This document shows positions 19,077 to 27,415 of a DNA stretch of 64,000 nt, piece by piece (the stretch's first letter is position 1; each line of letters opens with the position of its first letter). This DNA comes from Roseibium sp. HPY-6. Lineage in GTDB: Bacteria; Pseudomonadota; Alphaproteobacteria; Rhizobiales; Stappiaceae. The stretch is taken from assembly GCF_040530035.1 (NCBI RefSeq), contig NZ_JBEWCD010000002.1, positions 1,612,001 to 1,676,000 on the forward strand. Reading direction: 5' to 3'. Made by a program: the position numbers and the translations under genes. A model generated the notes under the pieces. The model had not been told where the DNA came from. It worked only from the letters and a program-made list of their open reading frames with translations, and ran no database searches.

Positions 19077-21080
19077 ATGGCTAGCTTACCCGCAACCCGT
19101 CCCGTGATCGGGACGAACGAAAATGATGTTCTCAACGGTTCGAGACACTCCGACGTTATGTCGGGCCGTTTCGGCGACGACCTGTTGACCGGTCAGAATG
19201 GCAATGACGAAATCTGGGGCGGAACAGGTGACGACACGCTCTACGGCAACAACGGCAACGACATATTATATGGGTCCGGCGGTCCGAGCCTGGTTCAGGT
19301 GACGTCCGTTGAAATCACAGATGACTACCCGGTTTCGGTGGTATTTGAAGGTGAAACCGCCGGCTACAGAAACACATTCGGCTACTACAAGATCGCCGAT
19401 GACGGCACCATCACCGATGTTGAGTTTATCTGGCCGAACGCATCGTTGCAGGGCAGCGGTGGCGATCTTATCCAGGGACAGTCCCGTGAATTCCTCGATG
19501 TGAGTGCCGGTGACAGGATCGCCTTTTTCATCGTGTCGAACGGTTACGGCCGCAACGGCGGTTACTCGAACCTGGATCTGGAAAACGGAACGCTGCAGTT
19601 CCTCGATGCCAATGGCGATATCGCGACGCTGAACAGCGACAGTCCGCGTCTCTATCACATCGCGCCGGACCAGACCCAGACATTGATCCAATACGATGCC
19701 TATCACACCTCCGCATACGGAGACACGTTGAACCTCAATCCAGACAACATCCTGCACACGACAGGCGTTTTGAAAACGGATGCAGGAACGCTGACGCTGG
19801 GGTTTGAGGACCTGTTCAACGGCGGGGATCGCGACTTTGACGACAGTGTCTTCACCGTCGATATCGGTCTTGCCAACGCGCTGGTTCTGAACGCGCATTA
19901 TGCGTCGGAAGAAGGTGGTAGTGATCCTGACGGCGGGAGCGGCGAGAACACCCCGGTGATCGAACGCTCCGACAATGACTACCTTCACGGAGGTGCCGGT
20001 GCCGACGAACTACATGGCCGCTCAGGCGATGACTGGCTCTACGGCAACAACGGCAATGACGATCTGCACGGCGGGAGCGGTGACGATCAGTTGTTCGGAA
20101 ATGCCGGTGAAGACCGGCTTTACGGCAACTCCGGAAACGATTCCCTTTACGGAGGCAACCAGAATGATGAGCTGAACGGTAACAGTGGCGATGACGCGCT
20201 TTACGGCGAAGCCGGCGAGGACACGCTCAATGGTGGCACCGGCAACGACACGCTGGACGGCGGAAACGAGAATGACACGCTCAACGGCGGTTCCGGCAAC
20301 GACACCATGCTGGGCGGCTATGGCAACGACACGATGAATGGCGGTACCGGCGACGACACAATGGATGGCGGCAATGGCGTCGACACGCTCATCGGTGGCT
20401 CCGGCAACGACATCATGCAGGGCGGTTACGGCGAAGACGTCCTGAAGGGCGGGGCCGGCAACGACGAACTGCGTGGTGGTCACAACAACGACAAGCTCTA
20501 TGGCGGTCATGATGACGATACGTTCTACGGCGACGCCGGGAACGACTACATGCATGGCGGCCGGGGCAACGACACGGTTGACTACACGGCCTTTGACGTT
20601 GATCTGTCGATCCTGCTTCACAACAAGAAAGCGCACGGCCTGGAAATCGGCACGGACACGCTTCATTTCATCGACAACATCAAGTCGGGCTCTGGAAACG
20701 ACATCCTGAAAGGTACGTCTGGTGACAACGTCATCGATGGCGGGGCAGGGGACGATTCGATCCGGAGCCTCGGTGGCAGCGACACGCTGACTGGTGGTGC
20801 CGGGGTCGATACGTTCATTTTCCGGAGCTACGACCTGAACGGTCTGGATGTCATAACCGACTTTGTGATTGGAACCGACTTGCTGGATTTCAGTCATCTT
20901 GCCGGGAGCGATGATGATCAGACGTTCCTGTCCAGACTTGAGGCGTCCGTGGCAGACGGCAACACTCAGCTTTCCGTCGATCTGACGGGCAACGGCACTT
21001 ATGAAAGCATCTGCAGTCTCACCGGGATCGCGGATCAGACACTCCAGTCGCTTTACGAAAGTGACTGTTTCGTCTTCTGA
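19077..21080 (+). CDS. RTX calcium-binding secreted protein
   Basis: The protein has 667 residues. Residues about 12-65 carry a short RTX block (nonapeptides of the GGxGxDxLY type). Residues about 70-280 form a DUF4114-like domain with FEDLFNGGDRDFDDSVF near its end. A long RTX block spans about 295-500 and a serralysin-like C-terminal region (DVITDFVIGTDLLDFS) follows. There is no Sec signal; the C-terminal signal and repeats fit type I secretion with calcium-induced folding outside the cell. No catalytic domain is evident, so it may be a matrix or adhesin protein. A sigma54 promoter links it to the polymer genes. The ATG follows AAGGAG. No type I transporter is in the window. Confidence 0.88.
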   Translation: MASLPATRPVIGTNENDVLNGSRHSDVMSGRFGDDLLTGQNGNDEIWGGTGDDTLYGNNGNDILYGSGGPSLVQVTSVEITDDYPVSVVFEGETAGYRNTFGYYKIADDGTITDVEFIWPNASLQGSGGDLIQGQSREFLDVSAGDRIAFFIVSNGYGRNGGYSNLDLENGTLQFLDANGDIATLNSDSPRLYHIAPDQTQTLIQYDAYHTSAYGDTLNLNPDNILHTTGVLKTDAGTLTLGFEDLFNGGDRDFDDSVFTVDIGLANALVLNAHYASEEGGSDPDGGSGENTPVIERSDNDYLHGGAGADELHGRSGDDWLYGNNGNDDLHGGSGDDQLFGNAGEDRLYGNSGNDSLYGGNQNDELNGNSGDDALYGEAGEDTLNGGTGNDTLDGGNENDTLNGGSGNDTMLGGYGNDTMNGGTGDDTMDGGNGVDTLIGGSGNDIMQGGYGEDVLKGGAGNDELRGGHNNDKLYGGHDDDTFYGDAGNDYMHGGRGNDTVDYTAFDVDLSILLHNKKAHGLEIGTDTLHFIDNIKSGSGNDILKGTSGDNVIDGGAGDDSIRSLGGSDTLTGGAGVDTFIFRSYDLNGLDVITDFVIGTDLLDFSHLAGSDDDQTFLSRLEASVADGNTQLSVDLTGNGTYESICSLTGIADQTLQSLYESDCFVF

Positions 21081-21090
21081 GAATAAGAAC

Positions 21091-21119
21091 CGGGCCGCAC
21101 CTGAAATGCGGCCCGTTTT
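21091..21119 (+). terminator. Rho-independent terminator of the RTX gene
   Basis: CGGGCCGC (21091-21098) pairs with GCGGCCCG (21108-21115) over a 9-base loop and is followed by TTTT. It lies 10 bases after the RTX stop codon. Confidence 0.9.
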
Positions 21120-21142
21120 CCTGGGTCTCAGACACGAAGATC

Positions 21143-21202
21143 TTTGCAAAATCGAAAACGCCTAAGTGCTCCGACGGTTCGGAGCACTTTGCATTTTGCA
21201 AA
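21143..21202 (+). promoter_or_regulatory. Candidate activator sites upstream of alg44
   Basis: TTTGCAAAATCGAAAA (21143-21158) and an inverted copy, TTTGCATTTTGCAAA (21188-21202), flank a 9-bp hairpin (21166-21174 with 21179-21187, 4-base loop). The direct copy is nearly identical to sites upstream of the SGNH gene and algD. The hairpin could also act as a back-up terminator. Confidence 0.55.
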
Positions 21203-21308
21203 GCCGTAGGTCAGAGATCGCGTCTGAAATTAAATAAATCTATTTATTTTCAATATCTTGAAGTTTTTTCTCTGAGCTCGGCGCTTCTGTTTTTTCGCGC
21301 TGCCGAGT

Positions 21309-21324
21309 TGGCACCGGCGTTGCA
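21309..21324 (+). promoter_or_regulatory. Sigma54 promoter of alg44-alg8
   Basis: TGGCACCGGCGTTGCA is an almost ideal -24/-12 promoter (consensus TGGCAC-N5-TTGCA). It ends 36 bases before the alg44 start. Confidence 0.85.
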
Positions 21325-21360
21325 AAGCCTTGGCGTCAACGCAACAGCAGGAAGCGCAAC

Positions 21361-22935
21361 TTGGAAATCATTCACGAAAGACCCAGCCAAAGGCTGCACT
21401 ACAGGGTAACGGCGTCCATGCGCGTTGCCATGGGAGAGCAGTCTTTCGACGCTGTCGACTGGGGTCTTGGCGGCTGCCGGATCTCGGGTGTCTTTCGTGA
21501 ACTTCCGGAAGTGGGTGCCAGTCGGAAGCTCCTTTGCACGCTTCCCTTCCAGGGGTTCAATATAACGCTTCAAGCTGAAGCGGAAGTGGTTCGTCTCGAC
21601 GCGGAAAAAGGCGAGGTCGCTTTCAGCTTCGTTCAACTTGGCGAACGCGAAACCGCCCTGATGCAGCACTTCGTGGAAGATCTCGTTCGCGGCAAGATGA
21701 CCGATGTCGCCGACACGATCGTGCGGATCGATACACCCGTCACTCCTGTTCCGACAAAGCCTGACCCGAACCCGACCGAAGCGATGCCGGTGCGCCGGTG
21801 GCCGATCAAACAGATCGTCATGACGCTTTTCTATCTTGTGCTGGGTGCAGCCGTCTTTGGTTATGTCGGCGTCTATGTCTTCGCAACACTCTTCCGCCTG
21901 GAAGTCGAAACGGCAGTCGTATCGGCTGAACGCTCCACGCTGACTGCGCCCTTTGCAGGCCGCGTGACCAGGTTGACACAACGCGCAGGCGACCTGGTAA
22001 CTGCCGGCAGTCTGATGGCGATCATGGAAAACACCGACCGGGAAGACGCCCTGCGCCGTGCAAGGGCGCAACTTGCGTCAACCCGCGCCGAACTGGCCGA
22101 AAGGCAGGCACTGGTCGAAGAGGAGAAAAGGCGGGCAGAAGGCTATGCGCTTGTTGCAAAAAACAATGTCCGGCAAGCAGAGTCCCAGCTTGAGGGGCTT
22201 GAACTTGCAAAGGAAAACGCGCGGCTCAAGCTCGAGCGTGTGCGTGTGTTGGCGGACAAGGGCCTCATACTCGCAGATGAGGTCGAAACAGCAGAACTTT
22301 CCCTCAAATCCGTGGTTTCCGATCTGGCTCGCAAGCAGATCCACATTCAGGAACTGAAGCAGCTCATCGATGGTGGCGACAGCATTCGCCTGTTCACAGG
22401 CAACGCGTTTGCCGGACGGCTCGCGGAAATGGAAGCACGGGTCGCCCGGCTCAAGACGGAAGAGGACCATCAGCAGCAGCTGGTTGTAGAGCTCGCCGCA
22501 AAAGAGACCGAACAGGGTGTCCATGCACCGACCGACGGTCGCTTGGTGTCGCTCCAGATTACCGAGGGAAATGCGATCAAGCAGGGCGCACCGATGCTGG
22601 TTCTTGAGGAAACCGGTGCCGAGGAAATCAAGGCATTCCTGACCCAGGAAGAAGTGCTTCAGGTGCGCAGGGGCAGCATGGCTTCCCTGTTCGTGCCGAC
22701 CGAAAACCGCTGGATGTCGGCAGAAGTAACGGAAATCGACAGGACGGCTGGTTTTGTCGACGAAGTGACGGAAACGCACCGGTTCCGGTCTCCCGACGGC
22801 CGTTCCGCACTGGTCAAGCTGCGGCCGGTTGCCGAAGAAATGCCCTCCAGCGGCACGCCTGTTACGGTCTATTTCGAACGCCACCGGAACAATCTGGTGT
22901 TCAGGACGCTGCAGCAACTGACCGGGGGCGTGTGA
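21361..22935 (+). CDS. alg44: Alg44-like PilZ / membrane-fusion protein, c-di-GMP receptor of polymer synthase
   Basis: The 524-residue protein has an N-terminal PilZ domain (about 8-115). It contains the RxxxR motif (Arg-Leu-His-Tyr-Arg) and DWGLGGCRI in the place of the second c-di-GMP motif. A membrane segment lies at about 155-180, followed by a coiled coil (about 215-350) and a HlyD-like barrel-sandwich periplasmic part. This is the layout of Pseudomonas Alg44, which activates Alg8 when c-di-GMP binds. In the second motif the usual Ser is Gly, so nucleotide binding should be tested. The start is a TTG preceded by AGGAAG; no better ATG is near. It overlaps alg8 by one base. Confidence 0.85.
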   Translation: MEIIHERPSQRLHYRVTASMRVAMGEQSFDAVDWGLGGCRISGVFRELPEVGASRKLLCTLPFQGFNITLQAEAEVVRLDAEKGEVAFSFVQLGERETALMQHFVEDLVRGKMTDVADTIVRIDTPVTPVPTKPDPNPTEAMPVRRWPIKQIVMTLFYLVLGAAVFGYVGVYVFATLFRLEVETAVVSAERSTLTAPFAGRVTRLTQRAGDLVTAGSLMAIMENTDREDALRRARAQLASTRAELAERQALVEEEKRRAEGYALVAKNNVRQAESQLEGLELAKENARLKLERVRVLADKGLILADEVETAELSLKSVVSDLARKQIHIQELKQLIDGGDSIRLFTGNAFAGRLAEMEARVARLKTEEDHQQQLVVELAAKETEQGVHAPTDGRLVSLQITEGNAIKQGAPMLVLEETGAEEIKAFLTQEEVLQVRRGSMASLFVPTENRWMSAEVTEIDRTAGFVDEVTETHRFRSPDGRSALVKLRPVAEEMPSSGTPVTVYFERHRNNLVFRTLQQLTGGV

Positions 22936-24536
22936 TGGATCAGGACAGGCCGACACTCCCCTATAAGGTGGACGAGATCATGCACCAGCCGAAGGGCTGG
23001 GCGAAATGGACTCCTTGGGCGCTGTTTCAGATCATGCTGTATTTCGGTTGCTGTTTCATCGGGCTCACGATCTTCGAAAATGTGTTCTTCAGCCCGTCCA
23101 CGAAAGAAATCACCTTCGTCATCGGCATCCTGGGCATCTGGCGCTACGGCTGGTGGTTCACGCATGCGGTCCGCGCGTGGATCTATGGCAAGTTCGTTTA
23201 TCCATCGATGCGCGACGCTGGTAAGAAAGTCTGGGACGATGGCTGGCGTCCCCGGCACCTTCATTTCATGATGACGACGTACAAGGAACACCGGGACATC
23301 ACCGAAAAGGTGGTGCGTTCGATCTGCCGCGAAATCAGGGACGCTGGCGTTCCCGGCACGATCTGGCTGGGATCCGGTGACCGGTACGACGAAGAGCTGA
23401 TTTCCAACCTTCTTGTTCGCGAATGGTCTGACCTGGATATCACCCTTCACGTGGTGCGGCAGAACCAACCGGGCAAACGGCTCGCGATCGGCCTGGTCTT
23501 GCGGGCCATGAGCCGCGGCAATGTTGAGGATGACGACCTCATTATCTTCATGGATGGCGACTTCATTCTCGCTCCGAATGCGGTCGGTGCCTGCCTGCCG
23601 CTCTTCAAGCTTTATCCCGACCTTCAGGCTTGCACGACGGACGAGGAAGTCCTGTGCATAGGGCCGCGTTGGATCGCAAACTGGCTGACCATGCGCTTTG
23701 CACAGCGCCGGCTTGCCATGCAGTCGCATTCTCTGTCCGGCAGGGTCCTGACACTGACCGGCCGCATGTCGGTGTTCCGCGCGAACCATCTGGTGAAATT
23801 GAAGTTTATCCGCCTGCTTGAGGCTGATCACCTGGAACACTGGCTCTGGGGCAAGTTCCGGTTCCTGTCCGGTGACGACAAGAGCACCTGGTACTACATG
23901 CTGCAATCTGGCTGCCGGATGCTCTACGTTCCCGATGCCATGGGCTACACGGTCGAGGTGATCGAAGGATCGGGCATGGACCGGATGGTGCAGAATTTCC
24001 GCCGCTGGTCCGGCAACATGCTTCGTAATGGCACCAGGGCGCTCGCGCTCGGTCCGCACCGTATGCCGTTTTTTATCTGGTGGTGCCTGCTGGATCAGAG
24101 AATATCCATGTGGACCATGCTGGTGAGCCCGGTTCTGGCGGTATGTACCTCGGTTCTTTATGACCCGTTCTATATATTCGGATATGTGGTCTTTATCTGC
24201 ATCACGCGAATGCTGCTGTCGCTGTTTCTGTTTCAGTATGCGCGCAAGGTCGACCTCAGCTATCCCTTCATTCTCTACTTCAACCAGCTCATCAACGCGT
24301 CGGTGAAGGTCTATTGTATCTTCCGCTTGTCCAAGCAGCGCTGGTCAAACCGGGGCGATCAGCGCGCAGGGGAAGGTGACGGGTTGATCGCCACCTTGCA
24401 GAACTGGATGGCAAGCTATCTGACGCTGCTATACGTGACGATACTGTTCCTGGGTGTGTGCCTGATGGCGGGCCTGATAGAGCCCCCCAGTGGCCGGATG
24501 ATTACTTATCTTCTGGGATTGACCGCCTCCGCCTGA
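22935..24536 (+). CDS. alg8: Alg8-like polysaccharide synthase, GT2 family
   Basis: This inner-membrane processive glycosyltransferase should polymerise a GDP-activated sugar, by analogy with Alg8 making polymannuronate from GDP-mannuronic acid. The 533-residue protein has N-terminal membrane helices, Asp-Gly-Asp at about 207-209 (FMDGDFILAP), the TDEEVLC and SGDDKSTWY motifs, RRWSGNMLRNG and the Gln-x-x-Arg-Trp-like SKQRWSNRG before the last helices. Identity to Pseudomonas Alg8 is high enough to recognise line by line. ATG at 22935 is preferred to a GTG at 22932. The monomer is assumed, not shown. Confidence 0.9.
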   Translation: MDQDRPTLPYKVDEIMHQPKGWAKWTPWALFQIMLYFGCCFIGLTIFENVFFSPSTKEITFVIGILGIWRYGWWFTHAVRAWIYGKFVYPSMRDAGKKVWDDGWRPRHLHFMMTTYKEHRDITEKVVRSICREIRDAGVPGTIWLGSGDRYDEELISNLLVREWSDLDITLHVVRQNQPGKRLAIGLVLRAMSRGNVEDDDLIIFMDGDFILAPNAVGACLPLFKLYPDLQACTTDEEVLCIGPRWIANWLTMRFAQRRLAMQSHSLSGRVLTLTGRMSVFRANHLVKLKFIRLLEADHLEHWLWGKFRFLSGDDKSTWYYMLQSGCRMLYVPDAMGYTVEVIEGSGMDRMVQNFRRWSGNMLRNGTRALALGPHRMPFFIWWCLLDQRISMWTMLVSPVLAVCTSVLYDPFYIFGYVVFICITRMLLSLFLFQYARKVDLSYPFILYFNQLINASVKVYCIFRLSKQRWSNRGDQRAGEGDGLIATLQNWMASYLTLLYVTILFLGVCLMAGLIEPPSGRMITYLLGLTASA

Positions 24537-24553
24537 GCATTTGTCCGGCTTCC

Positions 24554-24611
24554 CATTTTGCAAACTCGTTCTTTTCAATATCGAATACGATCCGGTTTCG
24601 CAAAATCGAAA
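24554..24611 (+). promoter_or_regulatory. Candidate activator sites upstream of the SGNH gene
   Basis: CATTTTGCAAA (24554-24564) is an inverted partial copy and TTTCGCAAAATCGAAA (24596-24611) a direct copy of the motif seen upstream of alg44. The direct copy ends about 51 bases before the -24 element. Confidence 0.55.
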
Positions 24612-24661
24612 TATAGATCTAAGTGAATGTATTTATTGTATTTTTGTGAAAATTAGTGGTG

Positions 24662-24677
24662 TGGCCCGGTTCTTGTT
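24662..24677 (+). promoter_or_regulatory. Sigma54 promoter of the SGNH-algK-algI operon
   Basis: TGGCCCGGTTCTTGTT has the -24 TGGC and -12 TTG elements at correct spacing, ending 35 bases before the ATG. The sequence from -12 into the leader resembles that of the algD promoter. Confidence 0.8.
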
Positions 24678-24712
24678 TCTGTTGTTCCAGAAACAATTTC
24701 AGGGGCCATGCC

Positions 24713-25981
24713 ATGAGACTGATCTCGAAACTTTATGCCACTGCGATGGCGGTTACGGCGATTGCCGCACTTGCACCGGTTGCCTTCAACTTTGTTGTCG
24801 ACGCCTTCGATCATAACCGTATCGTCGATCTTGACCTCGACAAGAAAGAGGTCAGCGTCAAGGCCCATTACCCCCTCTACAAAATGATCGAGTATCCGCG
24901 CATCAAGGCACCGACGGTGATCCTTGGCGACAGCCGTGCCCGCGCGCTGCAGGACAGGTACTGGCAGGAACTTGGCCGCGACGATGTCTATAACTTTGCC
25001 TATGGCGGCGCGACGGTCTACGAGATCTACGACACGTTCAAATATCTTCAGGCGAGCGCCGAACTTGAAACACTGATCGTAAGCCTTCCCCTGCGCAGCA
25101 TGGATGCGCGCTTCAAGGGGGGCATGAACAGGGTTCCCGAAGCGATCGCGCTCGCGGACAACCCATTTGCCTATTACACCAACTGGTTTGTGACGAAGAC
25201 CGGTTGGCGCTTGCTGCAGGACCGCTATCCTGCACTGGTGGCGAGCCTTGAAGGTTTCTCCCTGTCGCCAGTGCAAAAGGCCCATGCGGCAGACTTTACA
25301 GCGGTCAGAAGCCTCTCTGTCGAAACGCTGCTTGACCCATCTTTGTGTGACGAGTGCGCACTGAGCACATCGGTGGCGGCCTTGAGACTGCCTGCCGTCT
25401 ATCACGGCCACGGGTTCGGTCTTGGACGCTGGGCGGGCTATTGGCCTGAAATCACGATCGACCGAGACCTGCCGCAGCTCTTTGCCAAGCAGGTCGGAAC
25501 CAATGGCGCGGCTGACTGGCGCCGGTTCAAGCAGTCGGAAGACCTTTGGGCCATGATCGAGGAGATCGCGTCCTGGTCTGCTGAAAACGATGTGGAACTC
25601 ATATTCCTGATCCCGCCGACCATTTCCGAGATGCAGCGCCGGATCTCTGATTTCGGCCTGACGGCGGCAAATCACAAGTTCAGAGAACGTCTTTCAACCC
25701 TGGCACCTGTCGTTGATCTGGACTTCGACACGCCTTTCGCGCGCGATCTTGAGAACTTCACCGATGCCTATCACTTCGGCTCGGATCCCGCGCGGCGGAT
25801 CGTCGGCGAATTGCTGATGCTGATCGATCGCGATCCGGAGCACGTTGCCAAGGCAGTTCAGCGCCGGAAAGACCTGGTTTGTCCTGTAACCCCGGCCGAA
25901 ACCGCGAAGTCCCACAAGGAAGGCACGTTGCAGCTGCTGGAAGGTGTGTCCTGCAGGATCTGGAGGCAGACCGATGGCTAA
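24713..25981 (+). CDS. Exported SGNH/GDSL hydrolase-like protein, AlgJ/AlgX-like candidate
   Basis: The 422-residue protein has an N-terminal signal or anchor helix (about 7-27). An SGNH block I (VILGDSRARAL, about 65-75) carries the candidate nucleophilic Ser, and a late DAYHFGSD segment (about 345-352) could supply the catalytic Asp and His. In alginate systems AlgJ and AlgX of this superfamily transfer acetyl groups to the polymer in the periplasm. Here the AlgI-like protein is three genes downstream, which supports that role. Overall sequence is not clearly AlgX or AlgJ, so no symbol is given. It opens the second sigma54-controlled transcript. Confidence 0.72.
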   Translation: MRLISKLYATAMAVTAIAALAPVAFNFVVDAFDHNRIVDLDLDKKEVSVKAHYPLYKMIEYPRIKAPTVILGDSRARALQDRYWQELGRDDVYNFAYGGATVYEIYDTFKYLQASAELETLIVSLPLRSMDARFKGGMNRVPEAIALADNPFAYYTNWFVTKTGWRLLQDRYPALVASLEGFSLSPVQKAHAADFTAVRSLSVETLLDPSLCDECALSTSVAALRLPAVYHGHGFGLGRWAGYWPEITIDRDLPQLFAKQVGTNGAADWRRFKQSEDLWAMIEEIASWSAENDVELIFLIPPTISEMQRRISDFGLTAANHKFRERLSTLAPVVDLDFDTPFARDLENFTDAYHFGSDPARRIVGELLMLIDRDPEHVAKAVQRRKDLVCPVTPAETAKSHKEGTLQLLEGVSCRIWRQTDG

Positions 25982-26189
25982 GCCGTTCTTTCCGTTCGAG
26001 GAAACCATCATTGGCGCAACCGGATTGATTATCGGCGCCATCGCTGCGGCAGGGGTCCAGGAGACGCGGAACCGCGCCCTCGAGAAACCTGCAGAGCTTG
26101 AATGCTCCTGCAATGAAAATCGTCAGCGTCTGAACAATTTTGACTCTGGCCGCCTGGATGCGGAATTCACCCTGGAGGTGCTGTTATGA
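25974..26189 (+). CDS. Small membrane protein of the polymer cluster
   Basis: The 71-residue product overlaps the previous gene by eight bases and the next by four (ATGA), so it is almost certainly translated as part of the operon. It has one hydrophobic, glycine-rich helix (about 11-28, ATGLIIGAIAAAGV) followed by a polar tail containing Cys-Ser-Cys. I do not recognise the family. A small assembly factor of the synthase or acetylation complex is possible, in the way that AlgF-like accessory proteins accompany AlgI and AlgJ. Confidence 0.7.
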   Translation: MAKPFFPFEETIIGATGLIIGAIAAAGVQETRNRALEKPAELECSCNENRQRLNNFDSGRLDAEFTLEVLL

Positions 26190-27412
26190 CCCGGACAAAC
26201 AAGAAATCGCTGCTTTGGAAAGGCTTTCTTCTCGGTGCCGTATTCAGTGTGGCCGGAGCTGTTGCCCTGTCCTCTGAAACGACACCGGCAAAGCTCAAGT
26301 CTGAGCGGATCGATCCGACGATCGAGGAAATGATCAAGCAGGCCAGGGGCCTCCAGAAAGTCGGACGCTGGGAAGCTGCCGCCGACATCCTGACGCAACT
26401 CGCCAGCGACGGACATCCGGTTGCCCTTTTCCACCTGGGAAGAGCTTACAAGAACGGTTGGGGCGTCGACGCGGACCTCGAAAAGTCCCGCCTGATCTTC
26501 ATGGAGGCCGCACGTTACTCGTTCGCTTTTCGCGGTGAAACAGCCTACGAACTTGGCCGTCTTTTCCAAAGGTCGTCCGGCGACAAGTGCGCCGAAATCG
26601 CGCTTCAGTGGTTCATGAAGGCGCTCGCCTGGGACTATCCGAAAGCTCATGTACAACTTGCCAAGCACTACGAGCGGGGCATCGGCACGGAACGTGATCT
26701 CGATGCCGCCTTTCACCATTATGAGCAGGCCGCCATCGCGGGTTACCCGTCGTCGACCATCAACTATGCCCGGATCTTGCTGACGGGGCGCTACGGCGTC
26801 ACGCCAGATCCGGAGCGCGCCAGGTTCTGGGCGCAGCGCGCGATAGCCGGTCTTGAACAAAAAGCCCGGGACGGATCGGCGAGTTCAGCGAAAACCCTCG
26901 GACGGATCTACCGTGACGGCGAGTTCGTGGCCACGGATCAAGGGCTTGCACGGGACTGGTTCCTGCGCTCGGCAAACCTTGGCGACGCCGGAGCGATGCA
27001 CGATCTGGCGCAAATGCTGATTGCCGCTTCCTCCAACAACGCAAATGCGGAAGAAGCCTTGAAATGGCTGCGGATCGCAGCGACCGCCGAACATGGCGGA
27101 GCGCTGACGGCCCTCGCGCGCCTGCACCTCAAGGAAAAATACGGCCTCGAACCTGAAAGCGCCGTTGAACTGCTCGAGCGCGGCGTGACCGTCGGCCATC
27201 CCGGCGCGATGGAGGAGCTCGGACGCCTGTTCGCGAATGGCACCTACGTGCCGCAAGACCGCTCAAAAGCCGTTGAGCTTGCCCGCAAGGGCGCTGACCG
27301 CGGTCACCAGGGCAGCACAAGCCTGTTGCAGGAGCTGCTGCAGGAAGATGAGGCAAACCTCACCGTAATCGAAAAATCCACGTCGCACGTTTCGTCCAAG
27401 AAGGAGGGCTGA
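26186..27412 (+). CDS. Sel1/TPR repeat protein, AlgK-like
   Basis: The 408-residue protein has an N-terminal hydrophobic segment (about 11-30) and then eight or so Sel1-like repeats of about 36 residues (AxxxLGRxYxxGxGVxxDxxxA type) across 45-390. AlgK of Pseudomonas has the same architecture and scaffolds the periplasmic export complex. Unlike AlgK, no lipobox Cys is visible after the hydrophobic segment, so it is probably a signal anchor or a cleaved periplasmic protein. The gene starts within the stop of the small membrane protein and ends 3 bases before the algI-like start. Confidence 0.75.
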   Translation: MTRTNKKSLLWKGFLLGAVFSVAGAVALSSETTPAKLKSERIDPTIEEMIKQARGLQKVGRWEAAADILTQLASDGHPVALFHLGRAYKNGWGVDADLEKSRLIFMEAARYSFAFRGETAYELGRLFQRSSGDKCAEIALQWFMKALAWDYPKAHVQLAKHYERGIGTERDLDAAFHHYEQAAIAGYPSSTINYARILLTGRYGVTPDPERARFWAQRAIAGLEQKARDGSASSAKTLGRIYRDGEFVATDQGLARDWFLRSANLGDAGAMHDLAQMLIAASSNNANAEEALKWLRIAATAEHGGALTALARLHLKEKYGLEPESAVELLERGVTVGHPGAMEELGRLFANGTYVPQDRSKAVELARKGADRGHQGSTSLLQELLQEDEANLTVIEKSTSHVSSKKEG

Positions 27413-27415
27413 GTC

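Noticed and set aside
20000..20580. Regular GC-rich repeats considered as a CRISPR array
   Set aside because: They are in-frame 27-base RTX codon repeats with divergent third positions.
20022..21149. A 375-codon frame on the minus strand rich in Val-Ala repeats
   Set aside because: It is the mirror of the RTX nonapeptide repeats on the opposite strand.
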